A DNA stretch of 64,000 bases from Scleropages formosus (Eukaryota > Chordata > Actinopteri > Osteoglossiformes > Osteoglossidae). Shown here one piece after another: positions 11,811-23,000 of the stretch. The stretch covers positions 27,601,338-27,665,337 of the forward strand of contig NC_041809.1 in NCBI RefSeq assembly GCF_900964775.1. Direction: 5' to 3'. Numbering within the stretch: position 1 is the stretch's first letter; every line of letters starts with the position of its first letter. The notes below the pieces were generated by a model. That model was not told where the DNA came from and did not search any database. It saw only the letters and a program-made list of their open reading frames with translations. Made by a program: the position numbers and the translations under genes.

Positions 11811-12899
11811 GAAGATTACCACCCTCCCTAGTAGTACCTGATCATTCAGAGTTACTAGTGATCGATTTGTCCCAGGTGGGCTTTCTTCCTAGATTAAGTC
11901 ATCAGACCTCACCTCGTAGTTGGAGAGGACAGAAAAAAAGTGTTTATTTCAATGGTTTTTGATATTTAATGTTTTTTAATGTGTGATTTATGGCTGTATG
12001 AGCATTTGAGTTTTAAAATTATCAGACCTATTGGATGACATAAAACATAAAAGGAACATGAGAACTATGCAGAGACTGAACCAGATCTGAACGCACAGTC
12101 CAGATGAGAAACGCTACCCGTTACGCCACCGTCACCGTGCTGCCCTGCACTGAAACGTTGAAAACTCTCCTCCGTCGGTATTCTTACATCTTGTCATTTT
12201 GAATCGCTGCTGTCCGGCTGCGATACTCACATCGTCCAGCAGTGACCGCTACAAAAGAATAAATACACGGCTGCGATTACGTGTTTTAATTGCTTTCTGC
12301 ATTCCACATTTCCTTTCAAGTTGGTTTTATGGGGAAAACTGAGGAAACCGGCATTGCGGCGAACTAATTCGGTCGGAAAAGTTATATTATGGCTGAGGTT
12401 GCTTAGTTTTATAATATGGCTTTCCTTGCCAACTACCTGTTTAGTGTGAAACTTTGTGAATGCGTAGGGTGGCTTACTCTACTGTTGGCTTTAGTTTAGT
12501 TACCGCATGATGATCTGTTCACATAACGTTCCGCGTTTGATTACTTTGCGTTATTGCGGCAGGTAACGGGCTGCCTACTAACTAGCATGGAAATGAATTA
12601 GCTGAATGTTAGCTCACTGGGCAAACTGGATCTCTTAGCGTTATACTAACTGACTTCTCAGTAAATGTGACAAACACGCACTCTGGCTCTTCAGCCTTTT
12701 TTTACATCCGAAAACGATTTAATTAACTCTGAGGCCTGTGTTCAACCATAATGGAATTAAAGATACGGGGGAATTGTCTTGCTCTTTAAATTTTGGTCCA
12801 GGATGAGGCCTGTAGGTCGGGCTTTCGCCGGAATAAAGTAGCTGCGCTTCACTGTCTGTGTGAGAACCACAGTCACCCGCTGGAGCGAGGGGAACCAGA

Positions 12900-13008
12900 A
12901 GCTGCAAGGAAAAGCGATGGAAGTAGACCAGTGCGCAGGCGCAACTGCTGGAAGCGGAACAAATCTTCTACGTAGATTAAATAGCGCCCCCATGATCAGC
13001 GGTGTCTG
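12900..13008 (+). promoter_or_regulatory. Probable promoter and first exon of the unrecognised gene, with an NRF1-type site
   Basis: TGCGCAGGCGCA at 12932-12943 differs by one base from the NRF1 palindrome TGCGCATGCGCA, a common element of TATA-less housekeeping promoters. About 65 bp downstream a consensus splice donor (TCTG|GTGAGG, exon end 13008) closes a presumed non-coding first exon. The stretch is richer in CpG than its surroundings. Confidence 0.5.
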
Positions 13009-13645
13009 GTGAGGGAACTATTTTTAATTCCATATCGCTCTTAATACAAGTCATCGCAGCGTAATTTGTTTCGTCTTCAAAAAGTTGTTTCATCTAGTGT
13101 CTAGAATTTGCTAAAGCCTGTCCCTTTGTTTTTCTTTCTCACGTTCTGTGACCTTCCTTCGCATCCGTTGTTTTCTAACCCACTCTCTGCAGCGACGGAA
13201 TAATGGTGATCAGCCCATCCAGTTCAGCTCGCTGTCGCCGGAGCAGCAGCGTGTGACGGTCTGTAAACCGAAGCTTCCCTGTGCGGGTTAGTCCACCTGT
13301 TTCTGCATCGCTCTATCTGCATTCATTTCCAATTCCAGTGTCTCATCTGTGCACATCGCTGTTTCATCAATATCTCGCACTTACTCCCTACACACGAACA
13401 TGATAGATAGATGCAAGCAGCATACAGTTACATACTCACATCGTCAGACACTTATGATATAGCATTTTTTTTATTCTAGGGGATTCCACTGCCCCACTTT
13501 CCACTGATAGTGAGAAGCCAGATCAGAAATGACAGGTAAGGTTAAAAGGTTTTATGTGTTAGACTGTTTGTGCAGTACTTTTGGTCATATTACAGTATGT
13601 GTGTTAGGAACACTGATAATCATCTCTGTGTGTTAGGAGGAGAGT

Positions 13646-16342
13646 ATGGCGCTCAGTCTGAGAGGAAATGTTCATGAACTGAGGTAAGGAAACAAGTCGC
13701 TTTAGAGAAAAGTGTCAAATGAATAAATGTGAATGTACACAATATACTCAGAGCCCCAGGTGAATGTCGTTACACTCATGACACAGTTATAACGTTTGAC
13801 TTTCAAGAGACTGAGCGTTTGACTGAATCATTGTTTTTTCTTTCATTGTTTCCTCTCTGGATCCTATCCCACCTGTCAGTCACTTGTATGACCAAGAATT
13901 GCTTGTGAGTATGTCTTTTTTTTTTAGTAGTTTACATATTTGGATCTAACATATATAAAGCCTGGTATGTAATTAGATATTATGCAAGATTCTAGTTCAG
14001 TGAAAACAAGAATGCAGAAATCTCTTTACATCCTGCACCTCTTCCACAGGGAGTCCGTTCTCTGGATGGTGGCATGACACCTAATTCATCCCCAAGTCCA
14101 ACTAGAAGATTCAGAGGGTGAGTTTCATATTTGACAAAAAACAGAAATAAGAACTTCCCAGTTAAATTGTTCAGTTTATATTTATTGTGCCCTTAATTAT
14201 GGATTCTCACAAATTGCACTGAAGTACAGATTTAAAAATTAAAACAATATAAAGTCTTACAAGTTACAGGCCTCATTGTCAGAAATGTAACCTGGGATGA
14301 TTGTCTGTTTTGGGTCTTTCACCATCATAATCTCAACCTTTATAAAATAAATATTTTCACATACAGTATATGACCTGTACGCAGAACCATCTGGTTGGGA
14401 AGCAAAGATTTGTATTAGTATAGGGAAGTTTCAAGATGGTGCCAATACAGATTGCTGCCGTAGTGCAAGCACCCACCTAGTTTGTTTTTTATTTTTATTT
14501 TTATTTTATTACCAATGTATCAAAACAAAACAGATGTGGGATAGCTCACCAGTAAAACTAGCACTGCACTACTAAAAATCAGTGCCTTACTAGTTTTAAT
14601 TGTGCTGCCTTTCACTTTTCCACCTTTTCAAACATTAATGGAGTGATTGTTTGCTTGCTATCATTAATTTTTTTGAGAATACAAAGGTATTTTGAAAGAT
14701 TTTTTACTAGGAAGTGCATCAGCTCTTCACCATGTGATGTTAGACTGAAGCAAGAAACTTGATGCAGTGCTCTTTCTCTCCAGCTATAAGATGGCTGCCT
14801 TTAACTACAATGAAAAGAAAAGGTGAGTGCAAAAAATAGCCTAAACTTAACAAGTGGGAGGGAAAGGCAGAGGGAGTGAGTCCCCAACAGTGTATAAGAA
14901 AACCTTAATTTGCCCCCATGTATTTGTGCATAAGTTCACTAGATACTGCTGCTGTTATCTTTTGGTCTCAAGAACACCTCTCACACCACTCAGATTTAGT
15001 GTCACTGCAAATTTGTGTCTTTCTTCTATTGACAGTAGGCTGTGGCAGTAATGCTTAAGGAGCATAATTAAGACCATATTCTTTTGGGTGGGTCAGTTAA
15101 TTGGGTTCTTTCTCTTTTGTTGTACAGTAGTTCAAAGACAGATCTGTGGTTACCCAGGTGCCTACGTGGTTGCAGGTGGAATCAGGCAAAAAAGGCTCTC
15201 TTAAAAGTGAGTTATGTTACATATAACATAGCATGTAGTTTAGTGGTTGAAGTCTCCGCATAGCACTTGAAGAACCATGTTGTGAACCTTACATTTTGCT
15301 GTAGTTGCCTTGAGCAAGGTACTTATCTCGAATTGCTCCAGTAAAATTACCTACTTCTAAAGATGACTGAAATCTTGTAAGTGGCTTTGGGGAAAAGCAC
15401 TAAATACCAAAATAGAGAGAAAGATAAATAATGTTGCCTATTGAAGCTTGCAGCCCAAACAGTTTACAGAAGTCAATAGCATTCATTGCAGATGAGATGT
15501 GTTTCTGTGTTCACCCCTCCTATGCCAGGTATCATGATATAAGAATTAATTTACCACTGTTAAATTGGGAGTGGAAAGGTGTAAATGCCAAAAAACCAAG
15601 CATAACATGCAAATAATGTAAACATGGAACAATGCAGAATTTTTCACTAAAATCATTCCAGCAATTATGTGAACCTAACATGTGCTTCTTCATTACCAGT
15701 TTATTACTTTACATTCCTCACTGATTCTTGATTTGGATTCTTCAGGAGGAAAAGAGTGTGATGGACCCCCCAAAAAGCTGTTTGTCGCTGGAGTAACCAA
15801 CCCCCCCCCCCCCCCCCCACATCATAGGGTATGGTGTTAGGTGAGGCGTTCTTTCAAACTTAGGGACATATACACAGTGATGTGTAAATACATACACTGA
15901 CCCATGTCTGGTCACTCACCTAAGACTATTTCAACATAGGTCAAAGCACCTTAGTTAAAAAGAACCTTCTGCCATACTTTTCCTGGCATCTGGAAAGTCA
16001 GTACTGCTTAATTTACAGGTCCAGTATTTTCAGCAACATTGCAAGAATCATCTAACAAAGGTTTTGACATTTCATTACACCAGGCCATGGTTTATTTGGG
16101 CAGACAAGAATGTAAAGGTACAGTTAAATGCTTTAAATAATGACATGTGAGACACATTAGTGCCCTTCTTGTCTTTGTATTACTTTCTTCCTTGGTATCT
16201 TGTCTCTCATGCTCCATTCCCTTCCTCTTTCAGCTCTGTGTTCCAGTCTGCGTGCCCTTGTCCAAGGGAAGCATCCATGTCTTCTGGCCTCCTGGCACTT
16301 TCTCCCCCAGCGTCATCCACTTCCCACCATTCCAGCATTTAA
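13646..16342 (+). CDS. Unrecognised small Ser/Pro-rich protein, six coding exons
   Basis: I do not recognise this protein. Coding exons read as 13646-13683, 13880-13904, 14050-14117, 14784-14822, 15128-15157 and 16234-16342. Phases agree at every junction, giving 309 nt and 102 aa. Every junction has AG acceptors and GT donors, several of them GTGAGT or GTAAGG. Residues include MALSLRGNVHELR, HLYDQELL, a Ser/Pro stretch TPNSSPSPTRRF, a basic NEKKR, then SSSKTDLWLP and a Ser-rich tail ending HHSSI. I see no signal peptide, membrane segment or catalytic motif. Three exons upstream (to 13008; 13193-13286; 13480-13535) appear non-coding or alternative: 13193-13286 is open in one frame (SSLSPEQQRV). 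A 1.1-kb 3' UTR ends near AATAAA at 17452-17457. An alternative last exon at about 15747 would change the C-terminus. The splice pattern is more convincing than any function. Confidence 0.5.
15232..15410 (+). mobile_element. Family-B SINE fragment in an intron
   Basis: Carries the diagnostic GCCTTGAGCAAGGTACTTA and AGTGGCTTTGGGGAAAAGCA segments, followed by the degraded tail CTAAATACC. It lies between coding exons five and six of the unrecognised gene. Confidence 0.65.
15801..15818. repeat. Poly-C tract
   Basis: Eighteen consecutive C residues; a homopolymer likely to vary in length and to be error-prone in assembly. Confidence 0.9.
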
Positions 16343-17451
16343 AATCACACCTGTCAGCCACTTGCAACCTAAAATAAGGTGGAGAACACAAATGGGCACA
16401 TATGTACATACACATTTACATATACCTGTCTGAAATTGGATCAGAAAACCATAGTATCAACTGAAATGTAAATTGAGCTCCACTGCTAATAACAGTGGCT
16501 CAAGACTGATGTGTTATTTAGACAAGAAAGCATCAGCAAGTGATAGAAGAATGATGTGTTTATAATTGCAGAAACCAGTATTTCATATTTTTGATGGTAT
16601 TGTGCTTTGTGTGGAATGTACTTCCACAATGATCCAGGTACAGTACTGGTAAGTGACTGCACAATATAAAATTCAAACATAGATAATAAAATGTAACACT
16701 TATGTATGCAGAAATCATTGCCTGTACCAGCTGTTGTATCTGAACTGAGAAGGACAGTCTTTTCTTGACTGACTTGTATCACTTCCTGTGTGACCAGATG
16801 TAGCTCATAATCACATTATGCAAGCTGCTCTAATATAGAGCCAAGATTTTCAGTTCATTTTCTCATCTCCCTGTAGTTTACTACTGGAAACAGTTTGTGG
16901 TCTTACTCAGTTGTTATGTTCAGTTGTTTACTATAATTTGCTGAACATGGATGTATAAAGTAGTCTATGGGACCTGTTTGAAATATACTGGTTGATGGGA
17001 TTTCATTCGTGGGCTAAAAATTTTGTCTGAGACTTTATGGTGTGATCAGTAAAGCTTGTAAAAATTTTAAATGAACAAAAGCAAATTTACACACCCTGTA
17101 GGTATATATGGGTAGATCTTTACATTTGACCCAAGGTTTGTAGATTGGAAGGTTGGGATGAGGCATTCCTGTTGAACTCTTGAAAAGGATATTCTACCTG
17201 ATTTGCTTCAGTAAAATATCTTGCAGTGCAAATAACTGATACGTGAAATGCATGTATTGAAGTATCCCTTATAGGAGTCTGCCAGAACGAGGATCCATAT
17301 AAAGATACTTGTTCAGTGTTTCACACTTGTACATAGATTTAATGTAAATAGAATTATTTCTGATACACATGTATTTCTGTTGAAAAACCCATGTGCATTC
17401 TTCTTGGGTACTTTTTATTTTGCGTTGCTTAAAAATGTATCAGTCCATGTG

Positions 17452-17457
17452 AATAAA
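17452..17457 (+). terminator. Polyadenylation signal AATAAA of the 12.9-17.5 kb gene
   Basis: AATAAA lies about 1.1 kb after the inferred stop codon at 16340-16342 and is the last strong signal before the sequence changes to repeat and AT-rich DNA. It sits in TGTGAATAAAGACATT, a typical 3' end context. Confidence 0.5.
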
Positions 17458-17540
17458 GACATTATAAAATCACTTTCAGTAATTGCCTTTGCTTGTTTGT
17501 CATGAGTTCATTGTTTCAAATGAGATACATATAAATGTAT

Positions 17541-17575
17541 GGGACAAGCGGTTCTGAAAATGTGTGTGTGTGTGT
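17541..17575 (+). mobile_element. 3' tail fragment of a family-A SINE
   Basis: GGGACAAGCGGTTCTGAAAA followed by a GT run equals the last 20 bases and tail of the family-A consensus seen at 35.7 kb. The head and body are absent. Confidence 0.75.
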
Positions 17576-17949
17576 ATTTTTTTTTGTTTGTTATTCGTAC
17601 ACAATGAAGCAGACCATAGGTTTGAAGAACATCTGGAATAATTGTTTTTGAATGCTCTCTTTTATACTTTAAACACTTTGTTTATAGACTGCAAATATGC
17701 ATGTTTCTTTTTTTAAAACTTACATCATCGTTAGTTTTGATTGATTGCAGACCACAAAATAAGGGTTTTGTGTAAAAATATTAAACTTAATTTCTTAATG
17801 TTACATAAAACGCTATTTTATATGCGAGGTGTATATTTTTTTTCTCCAAACTGAAACAAGAATGTGTAAACTGTGGTTTCAAACAATGCGATAGCACTTT
17901 TGACCCAGAAGATGGGATAGAATCACGCGTCCAAAGTTTTCCCGCTTTG

Positions 17950-18380
17950 TGAATTCAAAAGACAACTTCACGAGCTCCGTTTCCCGACATGCACCGCGCC
18001 AGGGAGAAAATGTCATTTTAATTTCAATAAAATAAAAAATAATGTAAAATTCCTGAAGCAGATTTATAAAAATTAGAACATCTGCGGTCCTGGGGCGGCA
18101 CGACGCCCACGCTTTTAAGAGTATTGAACATTTGTTATTTGATCGTTTATATTTTTATTTAATTTTTTTTCCTCGAGCGCCGTGTCACAAGTGTAGTAAG
18201 GCAACTGCGAGGAGCCGTTGGCGCCATTTTCAAACAGCGGCGTCTGCGAGACTGATAGGAGTGAAAAGCACAATTATTTTTTATTGTCACATTTTTAATG
18301 TATTTACAGGAAGTCATCAGATTTAATGATTTACTGCTGCTTTTACACTAGTTCGGAGAGGGGCGTCTTTAACATTTAAG
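17950..18380 (+). promoter_or_regulatory. Candidate CpG-rich promoter and first exon of a non-coding transcript
   Basis: CpG-rich DNA around 17.93-18.25 kb contains GTTGGCGCCATTTTC (E2F-like and YY1-like core, about 18219-18233). It is followed by a very strong donor, ATTTAAG|GTAAGT, at 18380/18381. No coding frame crosses the donor. Together with exon-like islands at 21318-21391 and 25172-25203 it could begin the transcript that carries the two microRNA hairpins. This is inference only. Confidence 0.35.
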
Positions 18381-19289
18381 GTAAGTGTATTTTTTAATTT
18401 AGTACTTTTCTTAACAAAACGCACAATTATAATTAATATTCCGGTATTAAAGTAAATGCCGTTCAAGGTGTGTTTTAGAGTGCTCGAGGGTTTGGGTTTA
18501 TTTACGTGGCGCTGAGCGGCAGTCTGTCTCATGCCGGTCTGTCTGTCACTGGCGTCTTATCGCAGCGAACCCCTCCCCAAAGCGGCCGTGCTCCCCTCCA
18601 GACGGAACCCTCCACCCCTCAGCTGCTCGGAATTTCCTACTGCTCCTTTACGCCATTCAGACCTGCGATGGCCTATAAAATGTGTACAATAAGTAGGACA
18701 TAATTTTAATAGAAAGTATTCGCAGGCCGCGCCATTAGTAATGCATACAGTGATACAGCGCTCCACACAAAAAAAAACGTTAGCAGCTGACGTGTTTGAC
18801 TCAGGTTCTAATTTGAATAAGTGTGTGTTTTCATTAGATTATGCATTCTTATAATGTATATATTTTGGACGAAATAAAAGTAAAGGTGTACAACTGACTG
18901 AAATTATTGTAATTGAAATATTATTTTACTATTAAGCAGTTTATTTGACACATACTGGTCATACTGAAACAAAAAGGTCGTTATATTTAAAATTATATAT
19001 CTTGACTTGGGTTTTATCCGCAAAGACAGAGTTCATTTTGAACAACTTACTTAACCTGTCAGCTCGGCAAAAAATATAACGCTGACGTACATTTATTTGT
19101 CCGTGTACAGTTAATTTTGTAACTTGTCTGCTTTTGTACGGTTTACTGTCAGTAGATTAGCTGTTTTTTTTTCTGCGTCTGGGACTCTTATACAAGCGAA
19201 AATAAAGCCTCAACCCATCATCACGAGGTGTGATATGAAATAGGGCAGTCGACATTTTTTCTACGTTTTTGGGTCGCTAAATAATCAAT

Positions 19290-19430
19290 TATAATGGCGC
19301 AGCGGGTAGCGCTGGTGCCTGTGCTGTGAGTACCTGAGCTGTACATTGGGACATGGGTTCGAAGAGTTTGCATGTCCTCCCCCTGTATCCGGCGGGTTTC
19401 TGTCACAGTACAAAGACGTGTTTTTCGGGA
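19290..19430 (+). mobile_element. Decayed family-B SINE, head and partial body
   Basis: GGCGCAGCGGGTAGCGCTGG is the tRNA-like A-box region, ACATGGGTTCGAA the B-box, then AGTTTGCATGTCCTCCCCC and GGCGGGTTTCTGTC follow in the family order. The 3' tail is missing. Confidence 0.7.
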
Positions 19431-20049
19431 GAACTGCAATTTCTAAATTTCTTGTAGTGTGGGAATATTTTTACACTGCTCTTAGTCCTCAGGAAACGCT
19501 GCAGAAACAGTAAATGGTCGTGAGGAGTGTGTAGTAATACTGTATGCATCGTTGTAGACAGCAGCGTCAGTTAAATACTGACTGGAAAATAATAATTGTA
19601 CGTCGTTTTGGATGAAAAAGGAATGCTAAGCCTAAGGTAGTTGTTTTGTAGGTTTATTACGTTTTTTTTTCTAGGTATTCCTGTCATTTATTTAATTATT
19701 AATGTCTTAGAGACAGGGACCTTAATGTTATTTAATATAGACTGTACTTAATAGCTCGCATTTAAAGTGCTTGATTTTTTCCTCCAAAATTTAAAGAAGC
19801 TACTGTTGTAAATAGTGTAAAAACTGCAATGAGTGCAGTCATCCAGTGTGTGATTTCCACGTTTTTCTTCCGTTGCCTTAGCAATTATGAGACACATAAT
19901 AGAACAACAAAGGACGGTTTGGTATTATTCAAGAAACGATAAATTAATTACTAAACATTAATTACTAAACATTAATTAAAATGTAACTAAGAAAAAATTT
20001 TTGTTCCTCTTTTGGAACTGTCAGTGTACTACATCCATCTTCCGTAATG

Positions 20050-20088
20050 TATGTGTGCGTGTGTGTGTGCGCGCGCGCGCGCGCGCAC
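20050..20088. repeat. Alternating purine-pyrimidine tract (TG)n(CG)n
   Basis: A run of TG dinucleotides passes directly into about nine CG dinucleotides. Alternating CG of this length favours left-handed (Z) DNA when supercoiled and is uncommon in vertebrate DNA because CpG decays. Confidence 0.85.
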
Positions 20089-23000
20089 CTGACTGTAGCA
20101 GAAAGAAGAAATAACCTGAATATCCAGAATATACCATGTCAGCAGGAATTAATTCACATACCAACATTTGAACTGGTTGGCCACCTGTGTTCTTTTTGAG
20201 TTTTTAATAGAAAATATTTTGTCATATTTGAAAACATCTGTAAAAATAGCTTTAATAAAAATATAACTGTTATTTTAGACAGTGAAAATATTTTGTTTCT
20301 ATGTAAAGATATTTATTTTGAGTGAGATGAAATTATTGAAAAATATTATGTAACAATTTATTTTATAAGTGAGTGTAGCAATAATATTGTACAGTTTAGC
20401 CATCCAGATATCTCACCCCATATATTCCCAATAAATAAAGTAATACATTAATAAAAATGTAAGAATAAGGTTTTAATTTGTAAAAAGTGTAGAGTATTCC
20501 ATATTCAGTTTTGTGAACTATTTTTATATTTTTACCTCTTGGATTATTTTTAAAAGTCATCTGATTTTTTTAATAATGTCTTGATACTTCCTTTATCCAG
20601 AGATCTTTTCACTAATTTGAACTCATTAATTTGAACTAATACCTATATTGCTTAAGTACATAGTTGTCTTAATCACAAATCAACAATTACTTAGACTTAC
20701 ACAATGTGACATCCTGTTAGAAATGGTTTCATAGCATAGAAGATTATGGGGCCTATATGAAGCTGTCTCAGATAAACTTCATTGGTCTTTGAGGCAGGAG
20801 GAATGATTTCTAATGTTAACACTGAATTTTCTGTGAAATAGATTATAGAAAGTAAGTTTTAAAAATATGTATTTTACAGAAATTGGCTAAATGGTTAATC
20901 ACCTAACCAGGCATCTGAGAACCAAGTTTATGAAATACTCTGACACTATTGTCCTTTTATTCCATATTAAGGTATTTCCTCAAATTAGTAATTACAGATG
21001 GCTCTTGAAAAGATGGCTGTAGTTCTTAATCTCAGGTGAGAGGATTTTGAACTGAATTGAACTGCTTAAGATATGTAGCTGTATGAAGCGGTGTAAACAA
21101 CGAAGAAGATGAGGTTTTTTGCCTGTGAGCTAAATATTATAAAAGTCTTTGATTTACAAATGGTCATATAGTTATGATAATGCTTTCAGAAAAGGCACAC
21201 CTACAAAATAAACATATTTGTTAACTTTCCTTACAGCTCTGTGAGAGTAGCAGTATGGAACAGTGGCCATCTGGTACAATGTTATGTTGTGTAATGTGAC
21301 TTTTTTTATTTTTCCAGTTTCATGTGGAGTGTGAAGCCCAGTGCTCCTGTACAATACACTATAAAGGAAGTAAATGTCCCTTAGGATAATGGTAATAACC
21401 TTATAATTACTACCCATTTTTATTAGCTTTTTGGCTGACATGTCAGATGTTTTTGAGAGAAGTAGGACTGTTATTAACTGGAACCTTTAGTGTTTTTTAG
21501 TTCAGTAGGTAAAACTGATGCTTATTCTTATTGGTGTTTGCAATGTTAATGTATACATGTCAGTGTATAACTATATGAATCATTTATTTAAAATGTCAGC
21601 TTGTCATAGGATGTTTGTATGATATAGTGCCGTAAATACTGTAAATAAAGCTGTTTATTCTTAGGTTTTTTCATTTTAGCTCTAAAATTTAAATTTTGAT
21701 TATTTTTTCCCACATGACTTTTAACTGCTGGTACCAATATGATAACTGCAGAAACATTTACTACCACAAAATATTTCTTGATGATATTTTTTACAGTACT
21801 TATGAATTAAATTGTTTTTTATATTTTATAATATATGAATAACCAATAACAATATTTGATGCAAATATAAAATGTCTGACTTTTTGCTTTCATTTCAGTT
21901 TGTGAAGGGTAACTGGTATAGCTAAGAAAGGTGTGTGGATTGCAGTTTGTTTGTTATTGTGTGAGTTGCTAAAGGGTCAGTTTGAGGATGTTCTTTTTTC
22001 CCCAGATTGTTTTGTGGTTTTCTAATAGTAGCTGCTGTTGCCAGTGAAAATAACACAGTTAACACTGATGTACAAAAATAGCTTTACTGCACAATTAACA
22101 AGCTGAACATGGAGCAGGTTTTTTTTTTTTTTTTTTTTTTGGTGAATGGGAAAATTTCTTACATGTTCTTTTGCAGTTTTCAATGGAGCTTCTTAAATAA
22201 AGTATTTATAGTTTTGTAGAGCAAAACGTTAGGTGTGTGCGTGTGTGCCTGAGTGTACACGCATGTGCGTGTGTGAGAGTCATCTAGGCCTCGGTCCTCA
22301 GCAAAACTATCTGTACAACCAGATCAACATTTTCCAACCTTGGCTTTGCGTCAGCCTGTAAAGAGGCATGGGGATGAGCGAGCATAAGAGGACGAGAGTG
22401 CTGAGCCAGGCCCTCTTAGATGCCTAAAAAACAAGGTTAAGAAAATAAAATAGATACATTTGCCCTCACAGAGCCGTTGTACATCTTCATTGCTTTCTTT
22501 TCATCCTTTCTCCTTCTTTCTGTTGAATGCTAACGGAACCAATGCCAAGATTAAAGTCTGAAAATCCGAATCACATGGTGCATGTCTGTAGATATTTACG
22601 TATGTATATGGGGTGAGTGCAATCTAGCCTCCCACACAACGCTAAAATAGACTAATTCAGAGAAAAACAACACATTGCCTCTCCCATTTCCCTTTCTTGT
22701 TGCTTCACCATCATGTAGTTTGCCCCCCTCTCGCTCTTGTCTGTCCGTTGCCTGCGCGAATGGCTTGGCAGGGGGACAAGAGGGAGAGTGAGCGAGTGCC
22801 GTTGAGCTCTGGCTCAGCCCAGTCATGGAGCCCTACAAAATAATTTTTTGTCCCCAGAGTGCAACAGCCACAGACTCGAAACTTGACATTCTAGTAAAGC
22901 AGTCCCTGGGGGACCCCCCAATTTTTTTTCAGATTTTTCCAGCCCCCCGAAAAGGTTCATTTTAATTGTAGAAAGTGACGCCCCGGGAAAAAGCCTACAC

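Larger units (their letters stand above)
7561..12900. other. P2Y 3' flank and intergenic DNA with repeats
   Basis: Holds the receptor's 3' UTR (candidate AATAAA at 7565 and near 8056), an old SINE with a CA tract (8310-8620), a 25-bp tandem duplication (8921-8970), a SINE-head remnant near 12070-12150, and AT-rich DNA. Open frames around 11.2-11.8 kb include a cysteine-rich stretch, listed separately. No other gene is supported. Confidence 0.45.
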
